A DNA stretch of 5,463 bases, from positions 1-5,463 of the forward strand of contig JBJXFU010000099.1 in assembly GCA_046155885.1 (NCBI GenBank), read 5' to 3'. The stretch's first letter is position 1; each line of letters opens with the position of its first letter. Positions 5,408-5,463 of the stretch are shown one piece after another. This stretch comes from JAOADN01 sp046155885 (lineage in GTDB: Bacteria; Pseudomonadota; Alphaproteobacteria; Rhodobacterales; Rhodobacteraceae). The notes under the pieces were generated by a model that was not told where the DNA came from, made no database searches, and saw only the letters and a program-made list of their open reading frames with translations. Made by a program: the position numbers and the translations under genes.

Positions 5408-5424
5408 TGCAACGCCCGGTTGCA
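5408..5424. repeat. Short inverted repeat (hairpin) near the right end
   Basis: TGCAAC (5408-5413) and GTTGCA (5419-5424) are exact reverse complements with the five-base loop GCCCG. A competing pairing, CGGGC (5401-5405) with GCCCG (5414-5418), overlaps it, so the RNA could fold in two ways. No T tract follows, so this is not a standard terminator. Its function is unknown. Confidence 0.4.
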
Positions 5425-5434
5425 CCTTTCGGTA

Positions 5435-5463
5435 GGGGGGGGGGGGGGGGGGGGGGGGGGGGG
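5435..5463. other. Run of 29 G at the window end
   Basis: From 5435 to the last base the sequence is G only. It is unlike any other part of the window, where the longest G runs are about seven bases. A terminal pure-G tract is typical of two-colour sequencing chemistry, where lost signal is read as G, left untrimmed at the end of an assembled contig. A genuine long G homopolymer that broke the assembly is also possible. No biological function should be read into it. Confidence 0.9.

Overview
This GC-rich window (about 70% G+C by eye) carries ordinary housekeeping genes of an alphaproteobacterium, most likely a Rhodobacter/Paracoccus-type member of the Rhodobacterales. Evidence for this is the form of the DapB, RbfA and TruB proteins, a short SDHAF4-type protein ending in GDWEKKGLAVDF, and the linkage of dapB, rbfA and truB. 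No mobile element, CRISPR array, phage gene, tRNA or rRNA was recognised.

Layout, left to right. Positions 1-128 hold a good leftward promoter and possibly the first codons of a gene that leaves the window. Next is rsmB (129-1424, minus), a 16S rRNA m5C methyltransferase. A divergent 186-bp spacer separates it from a 61-residue SDHAF4-type succinate dehydrogenase assembly factor (1611-1796, plus). That gene converges, with a 16-bp gap, on a gene for a small uncharacterised exported protein (1813-2205, minus). Upstream of the latter lies dapB (2281-3096, minus), lysine/diaminopimelate pathway. dapB is divergent from a plus-strand cluster rbfA (3195-3620), a secreted DUF2233/NAGPA-type protein gene (3610-4353) and truB (4366-5268). 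These three are overlapping or closely spaced and look like one operon. The two divergent units share a 98-bp spacer with back-to-back candidate promoters, and the rbfA promoter is placed so that its message would be leaderless or nearly so.

The last 195 bases (5269-5463) are non-coding. They hold an AT-richer array of 11-bp tandem repeats (5296-5372), a small hairpin, and a run of 29 G that ends the window and looks like a contig-end artefact or an assembly-breaking homopolymer. In related bacteria rpsO and pnp often follow truB, so the array may lie in front of that ribosomal gene, but this cannot be seen here.

Functionally, rsmB, rbfA and truB serve ribosome and RNA maturation, dapB serves cell-wall/lysine precursor synthesis, and the SDHAF4 protein serves respiratory complex II. 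I see no clear new multi-gene system. The least explained items are the 11-bp repeat array, the secreted protein embedded between rbfA and truB, the small exported protein behind dapB, and an inverted repeat around that protein's predicted -10.
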